Below, piece after piece: positions 52,596 through 63,111 of a stretch of DNA of 64,000 nt (position 1 is the first letter of the stretch; every line of letters begins with the position of its first letter). Made by a program: the position numbers and the translations under genes. The stretch is from an uncultured Eubacteriales bacterium (lineage in GTDB: Bacteria; Bacillota; Clostridia; Oscillospirales; CAG-272), in the NCBI GenBank assembly GCA_934432725.1, contig CAKRZE010000003.1, positions 1-64,000 of the forward strand, written 5' to 3'. The notes below the pieces were generated by a model that saw only the letters and a list, made by a program, of their open reading frames with translations, was not told the DNA's origin and ran no database searches.

Positions 52596-53373
52596 GTGTT
52601 TGCGGACGGTCTTCTGGTTTTTTCGGTCGGCGGAAGGCGGGGCATGTGTTTTACTGCGCAATGAATTCCGTGCAGCCGAAAAATGCTGCACCGGACGCTT
52701 CCTTCCCGGTTTTCCGGCAGTCCGCGTCTTTTTCTCCGTCAGACGCTGTGCTGCCGGCGTATTTCTTGCGGGGTCTGCATGGATCCGAAAAGCGGGGAAA
52801 CAGCGTTTGAAATTCCGGCATCTGCCGGAATGCCTGAAAAGCCTTCCTTACGGTCCGCGATGAACCGGATGCTGTAAGCCCGCGTATGCCGATGCCGGGA
52901 CCGGGGCGCGCGTGTAGTCCGGATGGGGATTGCTCCGGAAAGTGCCGCCCTGTCCTGCGGCGTCAGAGAGGACCGCAGCATCGCAGGCAGCGGAGGCGCT
53001 TTATTTTCGCTGCGTTCTCAGGGGAAACCGCTGCTTCTTTGCCGCGCCCCGGTTCAACAAAACACGCTTGACTTTCAGGCGGGGATCAGGCGGGCGCCCT
53101 TCTGCGGGAATGCGCCGGATGTTCTGATTCGTCCCCGTTTTCCGGGCGGCTGTTTTCGCGTATTTTCCGTATTTTTCGGAGAATATTGCGGATATCCGGA
53201 CGGAAAGAGCGGCTTCTGTCGTAAAATACCTTTCGCAGCGACAGATAGTGCGCCGAAAAGCGGGAAATATGTGATATGGTATGCTTCGGACAGGAGCCGA
53301 CGCGGTCAGCATATGCTCCGGGCGTCTCAGATCGCACAACACCGCCCCGCGCGGGAGAAAGGATGTCGGGTAC
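52596..53373. other. Gene-free stretch before glgB
   Basis: About 780 bp without a credible gene. Open frames on both strands are Arg- and Cys-rich. No clear promoter for glgB was recognised. Confidence 0.5.
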
Positions 53374-55275
53374 ATGAAGGAAGAGCGGCACCGGTACGAT
53401 GATGTTCCGGTATATTTGTTTCATCAGGGGACCAATTATCGCGCTTATCGGTATATGGGCGTTCACAGGATCGGGAGAAATTTTGTTTTCCGCATATGGG
53501 CGCCGCGCGCACGGGAGGTGTTTATCTGCGGGGACTTTAACGGATGGGCGGAGGGCGTTCCGATGACGCGGATCAGTGAGGGCGGTATTTTTACGGGAAG
53601 CGTTTCGGCATCCGTTTTCGGGGACGGCTCCCTTTATAAGTTCAGAATCAGAACCGATACCGGGGAGTTTCTGAAGGCGGATCCGTATGCGGTCCGCTGT
53701 GAGCTGCCGCCCAAAACGGCTTCGGTCTGCTGTACGGCGGATCGGAAATTCCGTTGGAGCGACGGCGGGTGGATGTCGTACCGGAGTCGGTTTGCCGCGG
53801 GAAAGGCGCCTTTGAACGTGTATGAGCTGCACCTCGGCTCATGGATGCGGCATGCGGACGGGAGCTTCCTTGGCTACAGGGAGCTTGCCGATGAGCTTGC
53901 GCCGTATGTGAAAATGATGGGGTATACCCATGTGGAGCTGATGCCCGTGGCGGAGCATCCGTTCGACGGCTCATGGGGCTATCAGGTATGCGGGTATTAC
54001 GCGCCGACCGCGCGGTTCGGAGGACCGGCGGATTTTAAGGCTTTTGTGAACCGGATGCATGAGGCGGGCGTCGGGGTTATTCTGGACTGGGTCCCGGCAC
54101 ACTTCCCGAAGGATGCGCACGGTCTGTACGAATTTGACGGAGCGGCGCTGTATGAATACGGCAGCCCGGATAAAATGGAGCACAGGGGCTGGGGAACCAG
54201 AAAATTCGATGTGGGGAGAAACGAGGTGATCAGCTTTCTTGTTTCCAATGCAGTCTGGTGGATTGAAGAGTATCACGCGGACGGGATACGGGTGGACGCG
54301 GTAGCCTCCATGATTTATCTGGACTATGACAAAGGACCGGGAGAGTGGACGCCCAATCTTTATGGGGATAACCGCTGTCTGGAGGCGCATGCGTTTTTCA
54401 AAAAGCTTAACGGCTTTATCAAAAAGGAGCATCCGGATGTTATGATGATCGCGGAGGAATCCGGCTCCGGCGTTCAGATCACGGGCTTTGAGCATGACGG
54501 TCTCGGCTTTGATCTGAAATGGAATATGGGATGGATGAACGATACGCTGTACTATGCGGCGCTGGATCCGGTTTACCGGAAATATCATCATGATAAGCTG
54601 ACGTTTTCCATGGTGTATGCGTTCGGAGAGCGGTATATGCTCCCCATTTCCCACGATGAGGTCGTGCACGGAAAGGGATCGCTTCTGTCCAAAATGCCGG
54701 GGGATTATGAGCAGAAGTTTGCCGGCGTCAGGTTGTTCCTTTCGTATATGATTGCGCATCCGGGCAAAAAGCTGAGCTTTATGGGACAGGAGATCGGGCA
54801 GTTTGATGAGTGGAATTACCGAGAGGGCGTGCAGTGGCATCTGACGGAGTATACGATGCATGCAAAGCTTCAGCTGTTTGTTGCGGAGCTGAATCAGTTT
54901 TATCTCGCGGCCCCGCCCCTGTGGGAAAACGACCGGGACTGGAACGGATTTCAGTGGATCGATCCGGATGACCGGGATGATTCCGTGATCAGCTTCCGGA
55001 GAATTGCGGATGACGGACGGGAAATCGCGGTAGTGCTGAATTTTACGCCGGTCGTGCGGGAGAGCTTCTCCCTGCGTGTTCCGGTCCCCGGGGAATACCG
55101 GGAGGTATTCAATTCCGATGCGGAGCGGTACGGCGGCTGGCAGCACGAAAACCGCGGCGTGCTGACTGCACGGGCAGAGCAGGGAGGCGCGGTTTTGCGG
55201 CTCACGCTCCCGCCGCTCGGTGCGGTCTTTCTGCAAAGGGCGGAGGAGGAGAACGGGGACGGAAGCCTGAAATGA
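53374..55275 (+). CDS. glgB: 1,4-alpha-glucan branching enzyme
   Basis: It makes alpha-1,6 branches in glycogen. The 633-residue protein has an N-terminal CBM48 domain (FRIWAPRAREVFICGDFNGW), YELHLGSWMR and the GH13 motifs DWVPAHFPKDAHGL, GIRVDAVASMIYLDY, MMIAEESG and PISHDEVVHGKGS, giving the Asp nucleophile, Glu acid and Asp stabiliser. The C-terminal beta domain ends at PLGAVFLQ. AAAGGA precedes the ATG at 53374; the frame is open to 53281, but that part is not conserved. It is the first of four glycogen genes. Confidence 0.95.
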   Translation: MKEERHRYDDVPVYLFHQGTNYRAYRYMGVHRIGRNFVFRIWAPRAREVFICGDFNGWAEGVPMTRISEGGIFTGSVSASVFGDGSLYKFRIRTDTGEFLKADPYAVRCELPPKTASVCCTADRKFRWSDGGWMSYRSRFAAGKAPLNVYELHLGSWMRHADGSFLGYRELADELAPYVKMMGYTHVELMPVAEHPFDGSWGYQVCGYYAPTARFGGPADFKAFVNRMHEAGVGVILDWVPAHFPKDAHGLYEFDGAALYEYGSPDKMEHRGWGTRKFDVGRNEVISFLVSNAVWWIEEYHADGIRVDAVASMIYLDYDKGPGEWTPNLYGDNRCLEAHAFFKKLNGFIKKEHPDVMMIAEESGSGVQITGFEHDGLGFDLKWNMGWMNDTLYYAALDPVYRKYHHDKLTFSMVYAFGERYMLPISHDEVVHGKGSLLSKMPGDYEQKFAGVRLFLSYMIAHPGKKLSFMGQEIGQFDEWNYREGVQWHLTEYTMHAKLQLFVAELNQFYLAAPPLWENDRDWNGFQWIDPDDRDDSVISFRRIADDGREIAVVLNFTPVVRESFSLRVPVPGEYREVFNSDAERYGGWQHENRGVLTARAEQGGAVLRLTLPPLGAVFLQRAEEENGDGSLK

Positions 55276-56027
55276 TCCGCCGTCCGTTTTTTCGGCGGTA
55301 CGGAGCTTTTGCAGCCCCCGGTGCTGCGGCATCAAACGGATAATCGCTTTTGCGGCGCAAGGGCGCCGGAGTGAGACAGCTGACCGCAGCTTGCTTTGAC
55401 GCCCGGACTGTCCCCGCACAGCTGACGGAACGGCAGAGCAGCAGACCGGCGGCAGAGAGGTTCCCCGATTTCCGGGCAAGGGTACGGCGGGAAGCTGCCG
55501 GGAAAGGGCTGCTGCGGCTTGCCTCGGAGACCGCCTCCCATCGGGCAGCAGAGCGCTTGGAGGAGGGACTGAGGGGCATCGGCGGTAGTACCGTTCCGAC
55601 ATATAGGATATGACCGATGAGCTGCCGGCAGAGAACTGCTGCGGCTTGCCACGGTGCCCGACCGCTGCCGGGCGGGGGATACAGCCGTTTGGAGCGGAAG
55701 AGGGACCGAAAGCCGGCGGTCGGAATCTGCAGGCGTATTCCGGCATCCGTATTTTTTGCCGCAGGACGGACGGGTATGCCGCGGCGAAGCAGACCTGCGG
55801 CTTGAAAGTGCCCGCGGGCATATGCCGGCATTTGCGCCCGTGCTGCGGGGAGAGGGTGCATTCCGGCTGAATCCGGAGGCAAATGCGGCACCGTACCTGC
55901 ACGGAAGCGGGATGCGGTATATATGATCTGCGGACAGACCGGGAAGCCGGACGGTCCGGAAGGTCAAATTGAAACGGGGTGCTCCGCCGGTTTCGGAGCA
56001 CCGGAACAGAACGGAAGGAGATTGCGT
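55276..56027. other. Gene-free stretch between glgB and glgA
   Basis: About 750 bp of GC-rich DNA without a recognised gene. In many Firmicutes glgC and glgD occupy this place; neither is visible here or nearby. Open frames on both strands look non-coding. A decayed gene cannot be excluded. Confidence 0.5.
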
Positions 56028-57476
56028 ATGATAAAAATACTGATGGCGGCTGCCGAGGCGGTGCCGTTTGTGTCCTCCGGAGGGCTGGGCGATGTGCTCG
56101 GATCTCTGCCGCAGGCAATCAGAAAGCAAAACGGCGGGGCGGATATCCGCGTGGTAATTCCTTTGTACCGTGAGGTGCGGCAAAGATGGGGCGAAAGCCT
56201 GCGGGAGGAATGGCAGGGTACGGTCTCTCTGGCATGGAGAAATCAAAGGACGCGGCTGTATTCCCTATTCCGCGGCGGCGTGCTCTATTACTTTGTGGAT
56301 CAGCCGTATTATTTTGACCGGGCGGACGGTATTTACGGCTATCCCGATGATGGGGAGCGGTTTGCGTTTTTCTGTATGGCGGTGCTGGCTCTTTCGGATA
56401 AGCTTTCCTTTATTCCGGACATTCTGCACTGTCACGACTGGCATACGGCGCTTGCCGCGGTGTATCTGCGCACGGTGTGCCGCGGGGACGGGAGGTTTTC
56501 CTCGGTACGGTCGCTTTATACCATACATAACATTGCCTATCAGGGCATTTTTCCCGGCGGGGAGCTGGGGGATGTTTTTGCACTTTCTGCGGATTGTGCG
56601 GGTGATGTGATGTACGGCGGCAGCATCAATCTGATGAAGGCGGGCATCGTGTATGCGGACCGGGTTTCCACAGTCAGTCCGCGTTACGCGCGCGAGCTGT
56701 GCGGGGAACCGTTTGCCTGCGGACTTTCTCCGGTAATCCGGGAATACAGCAAAAAGCTTTGCGGTATTTTAAACGGAATTGACACAAACTGTTTCGATCC
56801 GGAAAAAGATTCCTTGCTTGAGAGGAATTATTCCGCAGAATGTGCAGAAAATAAGAAGGTCAACAAGGCTGCGCTGTGCCGCAGTCTGGGACTTTTTTAC
56901 GATGAATCCGTCCCGCTTTTCATCATGGTGTCAAGACTGACCCGCCAGAAGGGGCTTGATCTTGCGATACCGGCGGTGGAAAGGCTTCTTGCCGGGCAAA
57001 AAATTTTTTTTGCGGTGTTGGGGTCCGGGGAGGAGCGGTATGAGAAGGCACTCAGGGCGCTTTCCCTGCGGTATCCGTCGCGTGTCGGCGCTGTTCTTCG
57101 GTATGACCGCGCATTTGCATCAAAGCTGTATGCGGCGGGAGATATCTTCCTGATGCCTTCGGAAACGGAGCCGTGCGGGCTTGCACAGATGATCGCCTCG
57201 CGTTACGGAGCGCTTCCGGTGGTGCACGAAACCGGCGGTCTTGCCGACTCCATTCTGCCGTTCGCCGAAACGAACGGGGTGCTGTCCGGAAACGGCTTTA
57301 CCTTTGACCGGTATGACGCGGCATCACTGGAGGCTGCGCTGAGCCGTTCGATTGCATTCTGGCGGGATCCCGAATGCCGCGCAAGGGGCATAGAAGCGGC
57401 GATGCGGACGGATTTTTCGTGGGATGTCTCAGCCGGGCGGTATCTTTTGCTGTACCGCACTATTTTATTCGGATGA
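56028..57476 (+). CDS. glgA: Glycogen synthase (GT5)
   Basis: It extends glycogen from ADP-glucose. The 482-residue protein starts MIKILMAAAEAVPFVSSGGLGD, continues with HCHDWHTALAA, YTIHNIAYQGIFP, ILNGIDTNCFDPEKD, and has the GT-B C-terminal motif SETEPCGLAQMIA. The usual KTGGL reads SSGGL, a substitution of the N-terminal lysine seen in some clostridial relatives. GGAAGGAG lies upstream of the ATG at 56028. It is 11 bp from glgP. No ADP-glucose pyrophosphorylase gene is present in the window. Confidence 0.94.
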   Translation: MIKILMAAAEAVPFVSSGGLGDVLGSLPQAIRKQNGGADIRVVIPLYREVRQRWGESLREEWQGTVSLAWRNQRTRLYSLFRGGVLYYFVDQPYYFDRADGIYGYPDDGERFAFFCMAVLALSDKLSFIPDILHCHDWHTALAAVYLRTVCRGDGRFSSVRSLYTIHNIAYQGIFPGGELGDVFALSADCAGDVMYGGSINLMKAGIVYADRVSTVSPRYARELCGEPFACGLSPVIREYSKKLCGILNGIDTNCFDPEKDSLLERNYSAECAENKKVNKAALCRSLGLFYDESVPLFIMVSRLTRQKGLDLAIPAVERLLAGQKIFFAVLGSGEERYEKALRALSLRYPSRVGAVLRYDRAFASKLYAAGDIFLMPSETEPCGLAQMIASRYGALPVVHETGGLADSILPFAETNGVLSGNGFTFDRYDAASLEAALSRSIAFWRDPECRARGIEAAMRTDFSWDVSAGRYLLLYRTILFG

Positions 57477-57487
57477 AAGGAATTCTT

Positions 57488-59935
57488 ATGAACTACACTC
57501 CCGATGCCAATGAAGTCAAAAAGGAACTGGAGCAAAAGCTTTCCCGCTATTTCGGCTGTCTGCCGCAGGAGGCAGCGCCCGATCAGGTTTATAAAGCGTG
57601 CGCACTGACCGTGCGGGATATGCTGTCCGAGAAATTCAACACCTTCAAAACCGAGGTGAGCCGCACCTGCGCAAAGCGTGTTTATTATATGTGCATGGAA
57701 TTTCTTGTGGGCAGATCACTAAAGAACAACCTGCACAATCTCGGTCTTTCAGAGGCATACCGGCAGGCGCTTTCCATGCTCGGCTTTGAGCTGGAGGAGC
57801 TGTATGAATGCGAGCCGGATGCGGGACTCGGAAACGGCGGACTCGGAAGGCTTGCCGCCTGTTTTCTGGATTCGCTTTCTTCCCTGAATTATCCGGCGAC
57901 CGGCTTTTCCATCTGCTATGAGTACGGGCTGTTCCGGCAGAAGATCGTGGACGGCATGCAGGTGGAGCTTCCGGATGTGTGGCTCCCGGGCGGGGAGGTC
58001 TGGCTGATTCCGCGTACGGACCGCGTGTTTTATGTCAATTTCGGCGGACATGTCAGGGAAAGCTGGGAGGACGGGCATATGCGCGTCTGGCTTGAGGGGG
58101 CAGAAACCGTGGAGGCAGTCCCTTACGACATGATGATTTCCGGCGCGGACAGCCACGCGGTCAGCCGGCTCCGCCTCTGGCGTGCACGGGATACGCAGAG
58201 CTTCAATATGGGGCTGTTTACGCAGGGACAGTATCTCAGGGCCTTGGAGGAAAGCACAGGCGCCGAGATTATTTCTAAGGTACTGTATCCCTCCGACAAC
58301 CATGCGGAGGGAAAGCTTCTGCGTCTGAGCCAGCAGTATTTTCTGGTTTCTGCCTCGGTGCAGAATATTTTAAGGGATCATATCGCCGCGTACGGCACGG
58401 CGGACAATCTTGCGGAAAAGGTCGCGATTCATATCAACGATACGCATCCGGCACTGGTGATTCCGGAGCTGATGCGGCTTTTGATGGACGAACATCGCTT
58501 TTCCTGGGAAAAGGCATGGGATACGGTGGTGCGCACCTGCTCCTACACCAACCATACCGTGATGCCGGAGGCGCTTGAAGCGTGGAACGAGGACCTGTTC
58601 AAGCTCCGTCTGCCGCGTCTTTATACAATCGTCAGGGAGATCAACGAACGCTTCAGCCGGGACGCATGGAACGCATTCCCCGGGAACTGGAACCGGGTAT
58701 CCCATATGTGCGTGCGGGCATACGGGCAGATCCGGATGGCAAACCTCTCGGTGATCGGGTCGCACTGTGTGAACGGGGTTTCAAAGCTGCATACGGAAAT
58801 CCTGAAAACCTCGCTGTTCCGCGATTTTTACAAAATGGATCCGGAGCGCTTTCTCAACGTCACAAACGGCATTGCACACCGCCGCTGGCTCTGCTATTCC
58901 AATCCGAGGCTCTCGGAGCTGATCGGAGAGCTGATCGGGGACGGCTACCGTCACCGTCCCGAAGAGCTTGCCGGACTGAAGGAGTATGCCGGATCGCAGG
59001 AGGTCCTCGGGCGGCTGCGGGAAATCAAGCATCGGAACAAGACGGATTTTGCCGATCATCTTTGGCGCAGAAGCGGAATCAGGCTGAATGCGGATTCTGT
59101 GTTTGATGTTCAGATCAAGCGCATGCATGAATACAAGCGCCAGCTGCTCAATGCCCTGCAGATCATCGGACTCTATCTGGAGCTTTCGGATCGCCCGTCT
59201 CTTGACATGCAGCCGCAGACCTATATATTCGGGGCGAAGGCGGCGCCGGGGTATCAGATGGCAAAGAGAATCATTAAGCTTTTGTGTATGCTCGGAAAGG
59301 ATATCAATGAAAACCCGCAGATGAGGGAAAAGCTGTCCGTGGTGTTCCTTGAGGATTACAATGTCAGCATGGCGGAGGCGCTGATTCCCGCAGCGGAGGT
59401 TTCCGAGCAGATCTCTCTGGCTGGGAAGGAGGCGAGCGGAACCGGCTGTATGAAGCTGATGCTGAACGGCGCTTTGACCATCGGGACGATGGACGGGGCA
59501 AATGTCGAAATGCTGGAGGAGGCTGGCGCGGATCAGATCTATATCTTCGGTCTGACCAGCCGCGAGGTGGAGGAGCTCTGGACCCGCGGCTATTATGCCG
59601 GAGAGTATTATGCCAATCATGAGCGGCTGAAGAGAATCGTGGATCATCTGAATGTCGGCTTCGGCGGAGAGAGCTTTTCCGATATTGCTTCTTATCTGAC
59701 GGCGGGACAGCATGGAATTGCGGACCCCTATATGTGCCTGGCGGATTTTGAATCGTACCGGCAGACGCATGAACGGATGATTTCCGATTATGCAGATCAG
59801 GAAGCATGGAACAGACGGTCGCTTCTGAACATTGCATCGGCGGGATGGTTCTCCGCGGATCGCAGCATCCGCACGTATGCGGAAAAAATCTGGGGCATTC
59901 ATCCGGTTCCGGAGCATTCCGGGGAGGAGGGCTGA
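57488..59935 (+). CDS. glgP: Glycogen/starch phosphorylase (GT35)
   Basis: It releases glucose 1-phosphate from glycogen. The 815-residue protein has the family features: MEFLVGRSLKNNLHNLG, PDAGLGNGGLGRLAACFLDSL, and the PLP-binding EASGTGCMKLMLNGALTIGT. Most relatives have Asn where this protein has Cys in that motif (TGNMK). AAAGGA precedes the ATG at 57488. Its stop TGA overlaps the start of the amylase gene (TGATG), so synthesis and breakdown enzymes are cotranslated. Confidence 0.96.
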   Translation: MNYTPDANEVKKELEQKLSRYFGCLPQEAAPDQVYKACALTVRDMLSEKFNTFKTEVSRTCAKRVYYMCMEFLVGRSLKNNLHNLGLSEAYRQALSMLGFELEELYECEPDAGLGNGGLGRLAACFLDSLSSLNYPATGFSICYEYGLFRQKIVDGMQVELPDVWLPGGEVWLIPRTDRVFYVNFGGHVRESWEDGHMRVWLEGAETVEAVPYDMMISGADSHAVSRLRLWRARDTQSFNMGLFTQGQYLRALEESTGAEIISKVLYPSDNHAEGKLLRLSQQYFLVSASVQNILRDHIAAYGTADNLAEKVAIHINDTHPALVIPELMRLLMDEHRFSWEKAWDTVVRTCSYTNHTVMPEALEAWNEDLFKLRLPRLYTIVREINERFSRDAWNAFPGNWNRVSHMCVRAYGQIRMANLSVIGSHCVNGVSKLHTEILKTSLFRDFYKMDPERFLNVTNGIAHRRWLCYSNPRLSELIGELIGDGYRHRPEELAGLKEYAGSQEVLGRLREIKHRNKTDFADHLWRRSGIRLNADSVFDVQIKRMHEYKRQLLNALQIIGLYLELSDRPSLDMQPQTYIFGAKAAPGYQMAKRIIKLLCMLGKDINENPQMREKLSVVFLEDYNVSMAEALIPAAEVSEQISLAGKEASGTGCMKLMLNGALTIGTMDGANVEMLEEAGADQIYIFGLTSREVEELWTRGYYAGEYYANHERLKRIVDHLNVGFGGESFSDIASYLTAGQHGIADPYMCLADFESYRQTHERMISDYADQEAWNRRSLLNIASAGWFSADRSIRTYAEKIWGIHPVPEHSGEEG

Positions 59936-61881
59936 TGCTGCCGCGCCTGCACGGTCTGATAGAGCAGAAGGCGCCGCCTTCCGGACTTTGCCGACAGTAT
60001 GCCGCGGGCGGGGGAGGCTTCCGGGATGTCTCCCGCACGGGGGCGTTTCCGGCGGAGGGCGTTTTGCGGCTTCGCCTGTCGGTCCCCCGGCTGCTCGGGG
60101 CGGCTGGCGCTGTTTTGAGACTGTTTCCGGACGGCGGAGCTTACACGGATTTCGTTTTTTCCCCGAGAGGGACGGCGCCCGAAAACGATCTCTATGAGCT
60201 TTCACTCTCTTTGAGCATGCTCGGCGGTCGGCGCGCGTGCGGACTGTATTATTATGAAATCCTGCTGCTGCGCGGAGACGGCACGCTGTTTTCCGATACG
60301 CGGAATCAGGTGGATTTTTCATGGAGACCGCATACGGCGGAAAAGTTCAGACTGCTTCTGTATCTGCCGGCATTTGAGACGCCGGGATGGCTGCGGGGCG
60401 GCGTGATGTATCACATTTTTGTCGATCGGTTCTTTCGCGGGAAAGGGAAGACCGAGGCGCGGGAGGATGCTCTGCTTCACAAGGAGTGGCAGGGGGAGCT
60501 GCCGGTGTATCTTCCCGCCTGCGACGGAATGCCTCCAAACCGGGATTTTTTCGGCGGAAATCTTTGGGGCGTTGCCGAAAAGCTGCCGTATCTTATGTCA
60601 TTGGGTGTCACGGTGCTTTATCTCAGTCCGATCTTTCGCGCATATTCCAATCATAAATACGACACCGGGGACTATGAAACGGTAGACGGAATGTTCGGCG
60701 GAGATCAGGCGCTTTGGAGGCTGCTCCGGGAAGCCGGAAAATGCGGAATCCGTGTGATTCTGGACGGCGTGTTCAACCATACCGGAGATGACAGCCGCTA
60801 TTTTAACCGGTATGGCAGATATCCGGAAACGGGGGCGTATCAGTCGAAGCAGTCCCGGTATTATCCGTGGTATTCCTTCCGGCGGTATCCTGCGGAGTAT
60901 GAGAGCTGGTGGGGCATTTCAACGCTGCCGCGCCTGAATCACGGTGTGGAAAGCTGCCGGCGGTATTTTACCGGAAGGGACGGAATTGTTGCCAGATATC
61001 CGGAAATGGGGACGGCAGGATGGAGACTGGACGTTGCGGATGAGCTGCCGGATGTTTTTCTGGAGGAAGCGAGGACCGCTTTGAAAGAAGCCAGCGGAGG
61101 AGCGGGCGTTCTGATCGGCGAGGTCTGGGAAAACGCCGCGGATAAGCTGGCATACGGAAAGCGCCGCTCCTATTTTCAGGGAAGACAGCTGGACAGCGTG
61201 ATGAATTATCCGTTCCGGAGCGCCGTTCTGAAGCTGCTTCTCTGCGGGGATGCCGCCGGCTTTGCGGATACCGTGACGGAGATATACGCCTCATATCCGA
61301 GGTGTGTCTGCGACATTCTGATGAATGTGCTCGGCACACATGATACTGCGCGGATTCTGACGGTCCTCGGGACCGGGAGGGAACAGCTGCCGGTCGGGGC
61401 AGAGGCAGCGGAAATGAAGCTTTCCGCACGGGAGCTGGAGCGCGGAATTGCAAGGCTGAAAATCGCCTCTGTGATTCAGTATACGATCTACGGGATTCCA
61501 TCGCTGTACTATGGAGATGAGGCGGGCACAGAGGGCTGTTCGGACCCGTTCTGCCGCATGCCGTTTCCGTGGGGGGCTGAGAACCGGGAGCTTGTCTGCC
61601 ATTACCGCCGGCTGGGGGAGCTCAGACGGAAAGAAGCCGTTTTGCGGGCAGGCAGCTTCCGGGTGTTTCATGCGGAGGGGGCATGTGCCGGATATTTGCG
61701 GGAGGGCGGGGGAGAATGCCTTGCGGTCCTGATCAACTGCGGAGAAGAGCCGAAGGAGTTTTCGCTTGACGGAGCATGGCAGGAGCTGATGGACGGCGGG
61801 ACATACGGCGCGCGGATTTCGGTCCCGCCGGAACGGGCTTATATCCTGAAGCGAGCCGCACGAAACCGGTCCCGCAGTTGA
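59935..61881 (+). CDS. GH13 alpha-amylase/neopullulanase-like glycosidase
   Basis: The 648-residue protein has an N-terminal beta-sandwich (residues 1-150, CBM34-like) and a GH13 barrel with VMYHIFVDRFFRG, GVFNHTGDDSRYF, GWRLDVADELP (nucleophile Asp), IGEVWENA (acid/base Glu) and LGTHDTARIL (stabiliser Asp). No signal peptide is present, so it acts inside the cell, probably on maltodextrins or glycogen. It starts within the glgP stop, with GGGGAGGAGG upstream. Neopullulanase, cyclomaltodextrinase and alpha-amylase activities are all possible. Confidence 0.9.
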   Translation: MLPRLHGLIEQKAPPSGLCRQYAAGGGGFRDVSRTGAFPAEGVLRLRLSVPRLLGAAGAVLRLFPDGGAYTDFVFSPRGTAPENDLYELSLSLSMLGGRRACGLYYYEILLLRGDGTLFSDTRNQVDFSWRPHTAEKFRLLLYLPAFETPGWLRGGVMYHIFVDRFFRGKGKTEAREDALLHKEWQGELPVYLPACDGMPPNRDFFGGNLWGVAEKLPYLMSLGVTVLYLSPIFRAYSNHKYDTGDYETVDGMFGGDQALWRLLREAGKCGIRVILDGVFNHTGDDSRYFNRYGRYPETGAYQSKQSRYYPWYSFRRYPAEYESWWGISTLPRLNHGVESCRRYFTGRDGIVARYPEMGTAGWRLDVADELPDVFLEEARTALKEASGGAGVLIGEVWENAADKLAYGKRRSYFQGRQLDSVMNYPFRSAVLKLLLCGDAAGFADTVTEIYASYPRCVCDILMNVLGTHDTARILTVLGTGREQLPVGAEAAEMKLSARELERGIARLKIASVIQYTIYGIPSLYYGDEAGTEGCSDPFCRMPFPWGAENRELVCHYRRLGELRRKEAVLRAGSFRVFHAEGACAGYLREGGGECLAVLINCGEEPKEFSLDGAWQELMDGGTYGARISVPPERAYILKRAARNRSRS

Positions 61882-61904
61882 ATTGCTTTCGCGTTTTTTT
61901 ATGA

Positions 61905-61960
61905 AAAACCCGTTCCGGAGGCTCAGGGGATGATTCCTGATGCTTCGGAACGGGTTTTAA
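61905..61960 (+). terminator. Terminator of the glycogen operon
   Basis: AAAACCCGTTCCG (61905-61917) pairs with CGGAACGGGTTTT (61946-61958), with an inner TCAGG/CCTGA stem, and ends in TTTTAA. It lies 24 bp after the amylase stop. Confidence 0.9.
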
Positions 61961-62091
61961 TGCTTGAAGCCTGATTTTTTGCGGCTTGCGGCAGAGGAAA
62001 AAGCCTGATGCCGGAGATGAAGGCATGCCGGAGGCATACCGCAAAACGGCGAACGGGGCGCCGTACAGTACCGGAAGGATCGAAAAACGGG

Positions 62092-62952
62092 TTACAGGGA
62101 TGGGGTCATCTGATTTTTAAGAAATGTGACGGCGCGGCGGATATCCGCTTCCGGGCAGTCTCCGGTTTCCCGCTCAATGGTCAAAAAGCCGCGGTATCCG
62201 ATATCGGAAAGCGCCTTCAGATATGCCGGGAAGTTGACGCCGCCTTCTCCGAGGGGCACCTCCCGGAAATATTCGATGCCGCAGAATTCCTGCGGAACCG
62301 GATGCACAACGCCGTAGATATATTCCGGATTTCCGGCATGCAGGCGAATCCCGTCCTTTGCATGCGTATGTACGATGTAATCGCGCAGCGTATAGACTGC
62401 CTGAACCGGATCGTCTCCCGTTACCATGACGAGGTTGGCGGGGTCCAGATTGACCGCAACGCCCCTGGAATGCAGGGAGTCCAGAAAGCCCTTCAGGGTG
62501 AGAGCAGTCTCCGGTCCCGTTTCGACTGCAAAATGAGAGCCGATGCTGTCGGCATAGCGGCTCAGCTCAAAGCATGCCTCCTGCATGATTTTATAGCGGT
62601 CGTGTGCGGGGTCGGCGGGAACGACGCCGATATGCGTTGTGACAATATCGCAGGAAAGCTCCTTTGCCAGATCCAGAATTCGTTTCGACTTTTCAATCAG
62701 CTGCGGATTTTTTTCCGCACATCCGAAGCCCTGACCGAGATCCCCGCAAATGGCGGCGAAGCGCAGCCCGAGTCCCTCCGTCAGGGAGAGCAGGGCACGG
62801 CGGCGGGACGGGGTCATATTTTCCGGCGCATTTTCACCGGAGGTGGCATACATCTGCACGCCCTGTGCGCCGAATTCCGCAGCGGTGCGAATCGCCTGCT
62901 CCGTGTCGGTGCGTAAGGAGTCCGTAATAATGCCGATCGGAAAATTTGTCAT
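62092..62952 (-). CDS. Sugar phosphate isomerase/epimerase-like TIM barrel
   Basis: The 286-residue product belongs to the AP endonuclease 2/xylose-isomerase-like superfamily. Motifs fitting a metal-dependent isomerase are FPIGIITDSL, VTTHIGVVP, HFAVETGPE, VNLDPANLVM, THAKDGIRL and GFLTIERETGD, with His, Glu and Asp residues as metal ligands. The substrate is unknown; myo-inositol, hydroxypyruvate or rare-sugar enzymes are related. The start at 62952 has a GGTGG-like site; a longer open frame to 63261 runs through repeats and is not conserved. It stands alone. Confidence 0.85.
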   Translation of the reverse strand: MTNFPIGIITDSLRTDTEQAIRTAAEFGAQGVQMYATSGENAPENMTPSRRRALLSLTEGLGLRFAAICGDLGQGFGCAEKNPQLIEKSKRILDLAKELSCDIVTTHIGVVPADPAHDRYKIMQEACFELSRYADSIGSHFAVETGPETALTLKGFLDSLHSRGVAVNLDPANLVMVTGDDPVQAVYTLRDYIVHTHAKDGIRLHAGNPEYIYGVVHPVPQEFCGIEYFREVPLGEGGVNFPAYLKALSDIGYRGFLTIERETGDCPEADIRRAVTFLKNQMTPSL

Positions 62953-63111
62953 AAAGGTCCACCATGGCTTTCGCACGGGCGAAAGCATCCTTTCTTTTGT
63001 AAAATTCGGGTGTACCGAGGGAAATTCCTGCTGCGGTGTCCTGTTCGGGCAACGCCGATTCAAGACTGCTTTTGAAAAAAGGTCTTTATATCCAAGCTTT
63101 TTTGCAGCAGT

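Noticed and set aside
53971..56118. A 715-codon open frame antisense to glgB and the gap
   Set aside because: Arg/Pro/Ser-rich, spans antisense of two real genes and a gene-free gap, no start signal.
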